A stretch of 64,000 nucleotides of DNA from Roseiarcus sp963775575 (GTDB taxonomy: Bacteria > Pseudomonadota > Alphaproteobacteria > Rhizobiales > Beijerinckiaceae), in NCBI GenBank assembly GCA_963775575.1, contig CAVZJG010000002.1:1984001-2048000 (forward strand), written 5' to 3'. Made by a program: the position numbers and the translations under genes. Shown piece after piece: positions 1 to 7,398 of the stretch. Within the stretch, counting starts at the first letter, position 1. Every line of letters starts with the position of its first letter. Under the pieces are notes generated by a model that saw nothing but the letters and a program-made list of their open reading frames with translations, searched no databases and was not told the DNA's origin.

Positions 1-244
1 GCGGAACTTGCTGCGGCCGCGTGCGCTCGCCAATCGTCAGCGTCGCGGCCTTGCGGGAGACGGCGCCGATCGAAGCGGCGTATTCGCCGTCGCGCCCGTT
101 GAAGGTCAGCACCCGCGCGCCCGGGCCGAGCCGCAGCACGGCGAGGAGATAATGGGCCTGATCGCGCGAAAGCGCCGCGCTGGCGCCCTCGAAGAGGTCG
201 CCGGCGAGATAAAGGCGAGGGGTGGTGAAATCGACGCGAGCCAT
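1..244 (-). CDS. rsmE: 16S rRNA m3U1498 methyltransferase RsmE, N-terminal part (runs off window)
   Basis: This is the 5' end of a gene read leftward off the window edge. The visible 81 residues begin MARVDFTTPRLYLAGDLFEG and continue with a stretch around HYLLAVLRLGPGARV and FNGRDGEY. This matches the PUA-like N-terminal domain of RsmE, the SPOUT-class enzyme that methylates U1498 of 16S rRNA in the assembled 30S subunit. The typical 'HYLxxVLRlxxGdxvxxfnGxgxEy' pattern is present. The SPOUT catalytic domain with the knot lies outside the window, so completeness cannot be judged. The ATG at 244 is the natural start, as it directly precedes the family's first conserved residues. Confidence 0.85.
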   Translation of the reverse strand, partial: MARVDFTTPRLYLAGDLFEGASAALSRDQAHYLLAVLRLGPGARVLTFNGRDGEYAASIGAVSRKAATLTIGERTRPQQVP

Positions 245-377
245 GGCGGGAGTTCGTCGGCGAGCTGCGGGGTTCGTTCATCCATAGCACGGACGCGCGC
301 TTCGCGGCGCGCGTAACAAACGCCGGCTCGAACGCGAAAGGGCGGCGAGGCCCGCGCCGCCGTAATACAAATAGGTG

Positions 378-560
378 TGGACTGCACCCCTCGTGTGAGA
401 CACGCTAATTCGGTGACAAGGCGGTTAGGGGTTGACGGTTCGGGTCGGCAGTCTTTCTGAGCGCGGCCTCGAAGGCAATGGGGGATTGGTAGCCGAGCGC
501 GGAGTGGAGGCGGTCGGCGTTGTAGACGTCCTCGATGAAGGCGCCGACGCGACGGCGCGC
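378..560 (-). pseudogene. IS3-family element remnant: transposase OrfB C-terminus plus one terminal inverted repeat
   Basis: The stretch starts at 378 with an end (TGGACTGCACCCCTC) nearly identical to the orfB-side end of the complete IS3 elements in this window, followed by TGAGACACGCTAATT. Reading leftward from about 557 to the stop at 405 gives an OrfB tail: GAFIEDVYNADRLHSALGYQ, then SPIAFEAALRK. It corresponds to the last ~50 residues of an rve-type IS3 transposase. It diverges from the three intact copies, so it is a related but different element. The catalytic residues and the other end are missing, so it is inert. The 8 bases outside the end (AATAGGTG) are also found outside the orfA-side end of the copy at 44631. 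Confidence 0.8.
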
Positions 561-716
561 GCGAAAAAACCCGCGAGGCCGACAATCCTTCAGGCCTTCA
601 GGAGGGAGGTCTGTTCGACAGGGCATGTTGGCATTGAGGAAAGGCAACGCGCATGGACGTTCCTGTAGAAATGTGCTAACGTTCGATACAATGTGGAGAC
701 AATATTGAGGCCAAAT

Positions 717-986
717 ATGAATATCGAATTTGACGAAGCGGTTACATGGGACAGCAGTCTTCTCAGGAACTATGCGACTGTTGAAGGTCGGCGTGTTGAA
801 TGCATGGCTGGTATAGAAACAATTGCAGAGCTAGAAGGGCATGCATACCAATCCAGAAATGAAATCGCGAAAGATAAGCTCGAAATAGCTCGACTCCTTC
901 ACCCATATTGGGTCAGGAAAATCGAGGACGCTAAGTATGATGATTTCACAAATACGCGTGTTACACTACTTATCGGTGAAATATAG
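717..986 (+). CDS. Small hypothetical protein, DUF1488-like
   Basis: An 89-residue protein beginning MNIEFDEAVTWDSS. The central part (VEGRRVECMAGIETIAELEG) and the tail with ARLLHPYWVRKIE resemble DUF1488-type small proteins of alphaproteobacteria. That family has no established function. There is no signal peptide or membrane segment. The ATG at 717 is preceded by a GAGG motif; an in-frame GTG at 693 is the alternative start. Base composition is clearly more AT-rich than the surrounding genes, and the gene sits between transposon remnants, which suggests horizontal origin. Family assignment is by eye and tentative. Confidence 0.55.
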   Translation: MNIEFDEAVTWDSSLLRNYATVEGRRVECMAGIETIAELEGHAYQSRNEIAKDKLEIARLLHPYWVRKIEDAKYDDFTNTRVTLLIGEI

Positions 987-1022
987 CGCGTCGTTGAGTA
1001 GTCAGGGCTCGTTCGCCACTTA

Positions 1023-1429
1023 TCATTTGTTCAGATACTCGTTAAGAATTATATCGCTATGTTCGACAACTATCTTGCACCTGTCAGCGTGACGTGTAAG
1101 AAGAGATGATATATTGACACAACTGTTACTCATTAATGATTTATCTTCATTCAGGAAGAGCGTTAGCCGAGACAGTATTGCATCGTTTGTCATCCCTATT
1201 TTCGATCCGACTACATACGCCTCTCGTAGTAAGGCGTCGATCGTAACTTGTGTCCGCTTGCTGAGGTTGAGGTCGTTCTCAACACAATGACCGACGAGCC
1301 GTAGTAAGCCCAGCAAACCGACACTTCTTCTTGTAAATTATTCAACGCGTCGATCATTTTTTCTTGCGCCGCATCTTGTGCAAACGCTGGCATAACGAAT
1401 ATGAGGAAGATGATGAGGAAGCGCAACAT
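1023..1429 (-). pseudogene. Secreted small protein with a one-base frameshift
   Basis: The start at 1429 gives a clear signal peptide (MLRFLIIFLIFVMPAFA, then QDAAQEKM) and continues to VCWAYYG. The frame is then lost near 1300 and the matching sequence resumes in another frame (LVGHCVENDLNLSKRT ... SCVNISSLLTRHADRCKIV). Restoring one base gives a continuous ~135-residue exported protein with several cysteines. The two halves read as one alphaproteobacterial hypothetical protein. No function is known to me. Either the gene is decayed or one base is missing from the sequence. The stretch is AT-rich like the neighbour at 717. Confidence 0.65.
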
Positions 1430-1733
1430 GGTCTCCTCCAAAGGTGAAACCGTGTTCCTACGCGGGAGAAATTCCCGGCACGGCTTTCCGATTCCGTGCA
1501 TAGCGACCCCCGCCCGTCCAATCAACCGCTGTGCCCGCCTTGGATCGCGCTTCGTGCGGAATTCAAGCAGACCGTGCGAAAACTCCTTGGTCGGCGAGGA
1601 GTGGCGGCGTCCGGCTGAGGATGGGCGCTGGTTTTTTTGGTTTCGCCTGTATTCGGTTCCCGGAGCGCCGATTTCGCGCCAGAGCGACGTTTGAAGCCGT
1701 CGTAGGTTCGATTTTGGCGTGCGGGAGCGGGCC
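1430..1733. other. Intergenic stretch without recognisable gene
   Basis: About 300 bases between the frameshifted secreted protein and the IS1182 remnant. Open frames on both strands are low in recognisable content. I see no tRNA, terminator or promoter that I can defend. Confidence 0.5.
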
Positions 1734-1904
1734 TCAGGCCGCAACGGCCGCCCTTAGGGCTTCGACGCCGAGAATGTTGATCGCTCGGCGCAAATTGTAG
1801 GCGAGCGCCGTCAGGCTGAACTCGGCGCGAACCCTTTCGAGCCCGCGCATCAGAAAGGCGGCCTGATACATCCACTGCTTGATGCTGCCGAAGGGATGCT
1901 CGCC
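1734..1904 (-). pseudogene. IS1182-family transposase C-terminal remnant
   Basis: Read leftward, this encodes the last ~55 residues of an IS1182/IS5-superfamily DDE transposase: GEHPFGSIKQWM, FLMRGLERVRAEFSL, TALAYNLRRAINILGVEAL. The catalytic E-containing region and the N-terminus are absent. The remnant is cut at 1904 by the IS66-type element. I could not find the missing N-terminal part on the other side of that element, so the deletion is more extensive than the insertion alone. Confidence 0.8.
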
Positions 1905-3328
1905 GTAATTACCCACCCCCTGGCATTTGGCGCGTGCGGGGCTTGCGGATTGGGGCGCTTCCTGATTCAAGAATCGGATGAATCGCAGTGACTTGGAACA
2001 GCTCAGCAAGGACGAACTGATCGAGCTGGTGCTGCAATTGCAGCGACCGAGGAAGACGTCACGCAATTCGTCGAAGCCGCCGTCGAGCGATCGGAAAGAG
2101 CAGCGGGAGAACGCCAAGCCCGGCGGCGCCAAACCCGGGCACGAGGGCCACGCGCGCGGTTTGAGCGACAGCCCGGACGCCGTGGAGGATCACGCCCCGA
2201 CGCATTGCCCGCGGTGCGGGCTGGCCTTCGGCGAGGACGCCCAACGGAAGCTGGTCGGCGAATACGACGAAATCGAGCTTCCGCCGATCCGGCCCTTCGT
2301 GCGGCGGCATCGGCGGTTTTCGATCCGCTGCACATGTTGCGGTCAGACGACGACGGCGCCGGTTCCAGACGCGGCGCAGGGCACGCCATTCGGGCCGCGC
2401 ATCCATGCGCTGGCCGTTTATCTGAAAGGCATGCAGCTCTTTTCCTATGAGCGGCTCGGCGCGGCGTTGAGCGACCTGTTCGGCCTCACCGTCAGCGAAG
2501 GCGCCCTGATGAACATGTTCAAGCGCACGAAGACGGCGTTCGAGGCCAGGCGCGCCGAGGCGCTGGCGGCGCTGCGCCGGGCGCGGTTCGTCTCCTGCGA
2601 CGAAACCGGAGCGCGCATCGAAGGCGTCAATGCCTTTCACTGGGTGTTCTGCAGCAAGAAGGCGGTCGTTCATGGCGTCGCTTTCACTCGCGCCGCCGAA
2701 GTCGTGCGCGACGTCATGGCCGGCCATCGCCCGGCGGTGTGGACCTCCGATCGTTACAGCGCCCAGCAGGGTCACGCCGACCGGCAGCAGACCTGTCTTG
2801 CGCATCTTGATCGCGAGGCCCGCTTCGTCGACGAGAACAGCGAGGACGCGGCGCCGTTCCGCCTGCGCCTGTGGTTCGACCGTGTCTTCGCCTTGGCCCG
2901 CGACATCGAGACCGTCGCCGCCTCAACTCTGCGCGCCAAGCGCCGCGCTCTCGAACACGATCTCGAAGCTATCCTGATCGCTCCGACCACCTGTCCGCTG
3001 ACCCGCGACCTCCTGGCCAAGGTCGGCCGCGCCCGAACCCAGTTGCTGACCTTCTGCGACTTTCCCGGCGAGGTCGAGCCCACCAACAATGTCAGCGAGC
3101 GCGCCCTGCGACCGTGCGTCATTCAGCGCAAGGTCACCAATGGCTACCGCGCAAAATGGGCCGCCGACTTCGAGGCCGGCGTGCGCACCGCCGTCGATAC
3201 CGCGCGCCTGGCGGGCGCAGGTCCTTTCCAGACCCTCCTCGAAATCATCACCCCCTGAACGCCAGACCGGCAACCCGTGCCGCGCCGTCAGCCCTATCAG
3301 GCCACGATCAAAGGGGGTGGGTAGTTAC
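1905..3328 (+). mobile_element. IS66-family insertion sequence (single-ORF, ISBst12-like branch)
   Basis: Imperfect terminal inverted repeats bound the element: GTAATTACCCACCCCCT at 1905 and its counterpart (GTAACTACCCACCCCCT read on the minus strand) ending at 3328. They are flanked by the near-identical octamers TGCTCGCC (1897-1904) and TGCTCGAC (3329-3336). IS66 elements make 8-bp target duplications, so this is an old duplication with one substitution. The element is 1,424 bp and contains only a transposase gene, with no tnpA/tnpB accessory genes. Confidence 0.85.
1978..3258 (+). CDS. IS66-family transposase
   Basis: A 426-residue transposase. It has an N-terminal basic/serine-rich segment (SSKPPSSDRKEQ), a zinc-binding region (CPRCG ... 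CTCCG, residues ~78-125), and the DDE catalytic domain. Acidic residues are visible in SCDETGARIEG (about 210), WTSDRYSA (about 255) and EVEPTNNVSERALRP (about 365). Length and domain order are those of the short IS66 branch that lacks accessory ORFs. It appears intact. The ATG at 1978 lies 73 bp inside the left terminal repeat. Confidence 0.9.
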   Translation: MNRSDLEQLSKDELIELVLQLQRPRKTSRNSSKPPSSDRKEQRENAKPGGAKPGHEGHARGLSDSPDAVEDHAPTHCPRCGLAFGEDAQRKLVGEYDEIELPPIRPFVRRHRRFSIRCTCCGQTTTAPVPDAAQGTPFGPRIHALAVYLKGMQLFSYERLGAALSDLFGLTVSEGALMNMFKRTKTAFEARRAEALAALRRARFVSCDETGARIEGVNAFHWVFCSKKAVVHGVAFTRAAEVVRDVMAGHRPAVWTSDRYSAQQGHADRQQTCLAHLDREARFVDENSEDAAPFRLRLWFDRVFALARDIETVAASTLRAKRRALEHDLEAILIAPTTCPLTRDLLAKVGRARTQLLTFCDFPGEVEPTNNVSERALRPCVIQRKVTNGYRAKWAADFEAGVRTAVDTARLAGAGPFQTLLEIITP

Positions 3329-3330
3329 TG

Positions 3331-3357
3331 CTCGACCGTCTCACAACGACGGTCGAG
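3331..3357. repeat. Perfect 10-bp inverted repeat beside the IS66 element
   Basis: CTCGACCGTC (3331-3340) and GACGGTCGAG (3348-3357) form a perfect stem around a 7-base loop. It lies immediately outside the right end of the IS66 element and overlaps its target duplication. Function is unknown; no T-run follows, so it is not an obvious terminator. Confidence 0.5.
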
Positions 3358-3367
3358 GATATTGGGA

Positions 3368-3519
3368 TTACGGTGACACATGCATAAGTCCATTATTCGT
3401 TATTCGTATTCGCGTGCGCCTTGGCCGTGACCCCCACCGCTCGCAATCGCGGCCTCAATCGGCAGGGAGGAGTGGCCGACGAGACTTAGAATTGGGGATT
3501 TATGCAAGCGTCACCGTAA
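3368..3519 (-). repeat. Miniature inverted-repeat element, family 1, copy 1
   Basis: A ~150-bp element bounded by inverted ends TTACGGTGACACATGCATAA and (minus strand) TTACGGTGACGCTTGCATAA. The interior shares the segments GGCCGTGACCCCCACCGCTC and GGAGGAGTGGCCGACGAGAC (read in the opposite orientation) with three copies at 34961, 35193 and 36852. It has no coding capacity. The ends do not match those of any IS in this window, so the transposase that could move it is elsewhere or lost. The interior has diverged near the left end (ATTCGTTATTCG). Confidence 0.75.
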
Positions 3520-3625
3520 TTACGTAATTAGGATTTATGCAAGCGTCACCGTAATTACGTAATTACGTAATTACGTAATTACGTAATTAAGCGTCACCGT
3601 AATTCGTAATTGAATTGTAATTAAA
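3520..3625. repeat. AT-rich tandem tract built from (TAATTACG)n with embedded element ends
   Basis: Next to the miniature element, the 8-base unit TAATTACG is repeated several times (about 3554-3590). It is interrupted by further partial copies of the element terminus (GCGTCACCGTAATT at 3545 and 3591). The same association of TTACGGTGAC ends with reiterated ATTACG units occurs at 5950, 32000-32138, 35100-35400 and 46060. Confidence 0.7.
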
Positions 3626-3645
3626 GTTTTGCGACGCCGATCCCT

Positions 3646-4380
3646 TCAATCCTGAGCCGTTGGTCGTATGACGATGCTGCCGACATCTACATCGTCCGGC
3701 TGTTCGATCGCATAGGCGACGCCGCGCGCGATTGCGGCCGGCGAGATCGCAATGTCGGACATGCGTTTTCCTATCGCCTCCTTGACGGCAGGATCGGTCA
3801 GCGAGTCTGCAAAGTTGGTCGAGATCATGCCTGGAGAAATCTCGGTGACTCGGAGGTGTGGTCCCGCCTCCTGCCTCAGGGCTTCGCTGATGGTCCGCAC
3901 AGCGTTCTTGGTCGCCGCATAGACGCCCATGGTGGGGAGAATTTTAAGCCCCGCCGTCGAGACGATATTGATTATGTGGCCCGATTGCTGACGTTGAAAG
4001 ACGGGCAACGCCGCGGCGATGCCATAGAGCGCGCCGCGCAGATTGACGTCGATCATGGCGTCCCAATCCTCCACGCGCAGCGCGTCGAAACGCGATATGG
4101 GCCCGATCCCGGCATTGTTCACCATGACGTCGAGCTTGCCGCTGCGCTCGATCGCCAGTGCGACAAGGGCCTCGAGATCGCTTCGGCGGCGGACGTCCGT
4201 CACCTTGTGCGCCGCCTTTCCGCCGGCGGCGCTGATCTCCTCGACGACGGCGGCCAGCACATCCTCCCGGCGGGCGCCCAGGACGACGAACGCGCCGCGT
4301 TCCGCCAGAAGCTTCGCCGTAGCGAGACCAATCCCGCTGCTTGCGCCGGTGATGACGACAACCTTGCCGGTTATGCTCAT
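3646..4380 (-). CDS. Short-chain dehydrogenase/reductase (classical SDR)
   Basis: A 244-residue NAD(P)-dependent oxidoreductase with the complete classical SDR signature. It has the cofactor-binding TGASSGIG (residues ~11-18), NNAG (about 88-91), a catalytic Ser in NIVSTAG (~140), and YAATK (Tyr-Lys pair, ~153-157). The acidic-to-basic pattern GARRED after the second strand suggests NADP preference, which is an inference. The substrate cannot be deduced. The ATG at 4380 is preceded by AAAGGAGAG. The gene stands alone between repeat tracts and an IS3 element, so it may be mobile cargo or simply flanked by insertions. Confidence 0.88.
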   Translation of the reverse strand: MSITGKVVVITGASSGIGLATAKLLAERGAFVVLGARREDVLAAVVEEISAAGGKAAHKVTDVRRRSDLEALVALAIERSGKLDVMVNNAGIGPISRFDALRVEDWDAMIDVNLRGALYGIAAALPVFQRQQSGHIINIVSTAGLKILPTMGVYAATKNAVRTISEALRQEAGPHLRVTEISPGMISTNFADSLTDPAVKEAIGKRMSDIAISPAAIARGVAYAIEQPDDVDVGSIVIRPTAQD

Positions 4381-4552
4381 GGAGGCTCTCCTTTGCAGCG
4401 GAGATAGGCATCGGCGCAAAGATTATCCATATCGTTACGTCCATGACTTTGTCGTAACCGTCTAAATCCATGACCGACCCGCTCTCGAATGTGCCGACAG
4501 TGCTTGGATTACGGTGACAGTGCTGTGGACTGCACCCCTCTGGTGAGACACG

Positions 4553-5452
4553 CTAATTGAGTGACAGGGCTTCGTCCTGGTTCAGCGTTGGCGTGACCGG
4601 CCGCAGTTCGGCTTCGAACTCGACCGGCGGTTTGTAGCCCAGCGCCGAGTGCAGGCGCTGACGATTGTAGATGGTCTCGATGAAGGCGCCGATCTGCCGA
4701 CGGGCGTCGTCGATGTTGGCGTAGGCCTTGCCGTTCACCTCCTCGGCTTTCAGCGTCTTCATGAAGCTCTCGGCCTTGGCGTTGTCGTAAGGGTTGCCGG
4801 GCCGGCTCATGCTGATGACGATTTTGCGCGCCTCCAGCCGTTCGACATAGTCGGAACACGCATACTGCACGCCGCGGTCGGAGTGGTGGATGAGACTTTC
4901 GGGCTGGGGCTGGCGCGCCGCGAGCGCCTGATCAAGCGCCTCAAGGGCGAGCGAAGCCTCGAGATGGCCGGCGAGCGCCCAGCCCACCACTTTGCGCGAG
5001 AACGCGTCGATGACGACGGCCAGATAGACGAAGTCCTCGGCCAGCCTGATGTAGGTGATGTCGGCGACCCAGAGCTGGTCGAGGCCGCTGGGACGCAGCG
5101 CGCGGGCGAGGTTTGGCCGGATCGCGAAGCCATGCCGGCTGTCGCTCGTGCGCGGGACGAAGGGCTTGGCGCGCAGGCTGAGCAGGTTGTCTTCGCGCAT
5201 CAGCCTGAGCACCCGCTTGGCGTTGACGATCAGGCCTTGCCGGCGCAGCGCCTGCGTGACGCGACGATAGCCGTAATGGCGATGAGCGAGCGCTTCGCGT
5301 TGGATGAGATCGCGCAGATCGGCGTCCGCGCGGGCGGGAGCGTGCGGGCCGAAATGGCGGTAGTAGCCCGCGCGCGACACGTCCCCGAGGGCGCACAGGC
5401 GCCGGACGTTGGCGTCGTCTTCGAGAAAGCCTTGCGACTCGTCGGCGGTCAT
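4553..5452 (-). CDS. IS3-family transposase OrfB (rve integrase core), copy A
   Basis: A 299-residue OrfB. It has an HTH_21-like N-terminal region with the HRHYGYRRVTQAL motif, then the rve domain with the DDE triad in WVADITYI (first D), HHSDRGVQYA (second D) and NPYDNAKAESFMKTLK (E). The C-terminus has RLHSALGYKPP, typical of the family. Its ATG overlaps the orfA stop in an AAAAAATGA string. OrfB can therefore be made by reinitiation or as an OrfAB fusion through -1 slippage on the A6 run, the usual IS3 mechanism. Confidence 0.92.
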   Translation of the reverse strand: MTADESQGFLEDDANVRRLCALGDVSRAGYYRHFGPHAPARADADLRDLIQREALAHRHYGYRRVTQALRRQGLIVNAKRVLRLMREDNLLSLRAKPFVPRTSDSRHGFAIRPNLARALRPSGLDQLWVADITYIRLAEDFVYLAVVIDAFSRKVVGWALAGHLEASLALEALDQALAARQPQPESLIHHSDRGVQYACSDYVERLEARKIVISMSRPGNPYDNAKAESFMKTLKAEEVNGKAYANIDDARRQIGAFIETIYNRQRLHSALGYKPPVEFEAELRPVTPTLNQDEALSLN

Positions 5453-5886
5453 TTTTTCGACGACCGCGTAGAGATGGGCGCGCCGCCGTTCGGGGGCGTC
5501 GCGCCCCAGAGCCGCAAGGCTTCGCGAAAAAAATGCAGATCCGCCTGCTGACGCCCGATCAGCCGTTCCAGTTCGGCAATGCGGGCCTGCGCTTTCCTCA
5601 GCTCCTGCGAAGCCTGCGCAGCGGGCGCGACGGCGTCCGGAGAGGACGACGGAGCGACCGCCGCGCAGGCTTCGGCGGCCTTCCAGCCCGGCTTCCGCCC
5701 GCGTTTGCGGTTGAACCCGGCCGACCCCATCGCCCGCCAAGCGTTGCGCCACTGATACAAAAGCTTCCGCTTGACCCCAATCGCCGCGGCCACCGCGGCA
5801 ATCTTCTCGCCAGCTTCCAGCCGCCGCACCGCGGCTTCCTTGAACGCCTCCGAAAACTGCCGCGGACTCTTGCCCGGTTCCGACAT
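5449..5886 (-). CDS. IS3-family transposase OrfA, copy A
   Basis: A 145-residue DNA-binding protein with an HTH_Tnp_1 helix-turn-helix (FSEAFKEAAVRRLEAGEK, then GVKRKLLYQWRNAW). A linker follows, then a leucine-zipper-like coiled coil (QELRKAQARIAELERLIGRQ) that mediates multimerisation in this family. It begins MSEPGKSPRQ after GGAGGAACC. It ends at an A6 run overlapping the OrfB start. Confidence 0.92.
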   Translation of the reverse strand: MSEPGKSPRQFSEAFKEAAVRRLEAGEKIAAVAAAIGVKRKLLYQWRNAWRAMGSAGFNRKRGRKPGWKAAEACAAVAPSSSPDAVAPAAQASQELRKAQARIAELERLIGRQQADLHFFREALRLWGATPPNGGAPISTRSSKK

Positions 5887-5947
5887 GGTTCCTCCTCGGA
5901 AGCCATGTCACCCTTTTACCCGTGTCTCAACTTCGGGGTCCACTCCA

Positions 5948-6232
5948 GCAAACGTCACCGTAATTCCGTAATTCTAATTCCGTAATTCGTAATTCCAGCT
6001 TACCAAATTCACTTAATCCGTGTCCACTTCGACGCGTCGCGCGCGTCAATTGTCCGCCTTGACGAGGCGGAAAACGCGACGGCAAACTCGCGCCAGCCAA
6101 GCCAGCCCGCCGCGGGGAACACCCAATAGTCGAGGGCGGCGCGATGATCGTCGCGGAGCGAAGATCGCCGCAAGTGGAATGCCGTCGATCGCTATGGTTA
6201 GGGTTTGTCGGAATTTCACGGAATCGAGGAAC
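5948..6232. other. Intergenic: repeat tract then unassigned sequence
   Basis: The first ~50 bases are the TTACGGTGAC-type end followed by reiterated ATTCCGTA units. The remainder, up to 6232, contains no convincing gene or RNA. Confidence 0.5.
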
Positions 6233-6332
6233 CGTCATTGCGAGCGACAGCGAAGCAATCCAGACTAAGCCGCCGCCGCGAACCCCAAGTCTGGATTGCT
6301 TCCCCCTCGCTGCGCTCGGGGTCGCAATGACG
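6233..6332. repeat. Long imperfect palindrome with CGTCATTGCGAGC ends
   Basis: CGTCATTGCGAGCGACAGCG at the left and its complement (CGTCATTGCGACCCC, minus strand) at the right bracket the shared inner arms GAAGCAATCCAGAC and GTCTGGATTGCTTC. The whole forms a ~100-bp hairpin. Palindromes of this CGTCATTGCGAGC type are dispersed intergenic repeats in many proteobacterial genomes. It lies just upstream of the SDR gene at 6376 and could form a stem in the leader; a regulatory role is only a possibility. Confidence 0.75.
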
Positions 6333-6375
6333 GATGAAGCGGTTGTTTTCTGACGGGTGCTTAGGGAGGCGTCGC

Positions 6376-7167
6376 ATGGACATGGGATTGAAAGAAAAGG
6401 TCGCGGTGATCACCGGAGGCAGCGTCGGCATTGGCCTCGCCGTCGCCAAGGGCCTGGCGGCGGAGGGCGCGAACGTCGTCCTCGCCGCTCGCGGCGGCGA
6501 GCGCGCCGCGGCGGAAGCAAACCAGATCGCGCGCCAGTTCGGCGTGCGAGCGGTGGGAATCGCTTGCGACGTCGGCACGCGCGACGGCGTCGCCGCGCTC
6601 GTCGCCAGCGTCGAGCAAGCGTTTGGCGGAGCGGACATTCTGATCAACAACGCCGGCACCGGCAGCAACGAAACCGTGATGGAGGCGCCGGATGAAAAAT
6701 GGCAGGCGTACTGGGACCTCCACGTCATGGCGGCGGTGCGTCTCGCCCGCAGCCTCGTGCCCGGCATGCGCCGCCGCGGCGGGGGCGTGATCTTGCACAA
6801 CGCATCGATTTGCGCCGTCCAACCGCTCTGGTACGAACCGATCTACAACGTGACCAAGGCGGCGCTGATGATGTTCTCGAAGACGCTGTCGACGGAACTC
6901 GTCGGCGACAACATTCGCGTCAACTGCGTCAACCCGGGCCTGATCCTCACGCCGGATTGGATCAAGACGGCCAAGCAACTGACCGGCGGCGCCGATGGCG
7001 ATTGGCAGGGCTACCTCGACGGCGTCGCCCGCGAACACGCGCCGATCAAGCGCTTTGCGACGCCCGAAGAACTCGCCAATTTCTTCGTCTTTCTGTGCTC
7101 GGAGCGCGCCAGCTACTCCGTCGGGTCCACTTACTTTGTCGACGGCGGCATGCTGAAGTCCGTCTAG
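6376..7167 (+). CDS. Short-chain dehydrogenase/reductase
   Basis: A 263-residue classical SDR. It has TGGSVGIG (cofactor loop, ~15-22), NNAGTG (~94), ILHNASICA (Ser, ~143) and YNVTK (Tyr-Lys, ~159-163), with a C-terminal YFVDGGM motif typical of FabG-like members. The longer C-terminal loop (WIKTAKQLTGGADGDWQGYL) resembles SDRs that act on larger or acyl substrates, but the substrate is unknown. The ATG at 6376 follows GGGAGGCG. It is preceded by the CGTCATTGCGAGC palindrome and followed by a miniature element. Confidence 0.88.
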   Translation: MDMGLKEKVAVITGGSVGIGLAVAKGLAAEGANVVLAARGGERAAAEANQIARQFGVRAVGIACDVGTRDGVAALVASVEQAFGGADILINNAGTGSNETVMEAPDEKWQAYWDLHVMAAVRLARSLVPGMRRRGGGVILHNASICAVQPLWYEPIYNVTKAALMMFSKTLSTELVGDNIRVNCVNPGLILTPDWIKTAKQLTGGADGDWQGYLDGVAREHAPIKRFATPEELANFFVFLCSERASYSVGSTYFVDGGMLKSV

Positions 7168-7212
7168 CGGCCGCGGACGCGCCTGGGCGGCGATCGTAGG
7201 GTCGATTACGGA

Positions 7213-7350
7213 TTACGGCGACAGTGCATTCTATCGCTGCGCTGGGCGATGTGGTGGGGCAAGCCGGGGACGACGAGGCGAGCGAGGCGAGCATCATTTC
7301 CCGACAGCAGCTTGCCGGGCTCACGGCAATAGAATGCACTGCCAACGTAA
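7213..7350. repeat. Miniature inverted-repeat element, family 2
   Basis: A 138-bp stretch bounded by TTACGGCGACAGTGCATTCT at 7213 and, on the minus strand, TTACGTTGGCAGTGCATTCT ending at 7350. There is no coding potential. The outer end resembles family 1 (TTACGGTGAC) but the inner end AGTGCATTCTAT differs, and the interior is unrelated. A lone half-copy of this end occurs at 37126-37145, and the sequence TTACGGTGACAGTGC also borders IS3 copies A and C. Confidence 0.65.
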
Positions 7351-7398
7351 TTGCGTAATTGTTTTTACACAGCCTCGAGCCAAAGGCGACATGCGCCC

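Larger units (their letters stand above)
4526..5947 (-). mobile_element. IS3-family insertion sequence, copy A
   Basis: A 1,422-bp element with related ends TGGACTGCACCCC...GAGACACG (orfB side, 4526) and TGGAGTGGACCCC...GAGACACG (orfA side, 5947). It is the same length as the copies at 35408 and 44631 and appears almost identical to them. No target duplication is visible (left CTG, right GCA). Instead, both sides are immediately bordered by inverted TTACGGTGAC ends (4509-4518 and 5953-5962). Its orfA-side flank equals that of copy B and its orfB-side flank equals that of copy C. Confidence 0.9.

Noticed and set aside
4553..5911. A 452-codon frame covering orfB plus upstream sequence in the IS3 copies
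   Set aside because: Its first ~150 codons are orfA in the wrong frame. The real OrfB begins at the ATG overlapping the orfA stop, or is made by frameshifting.
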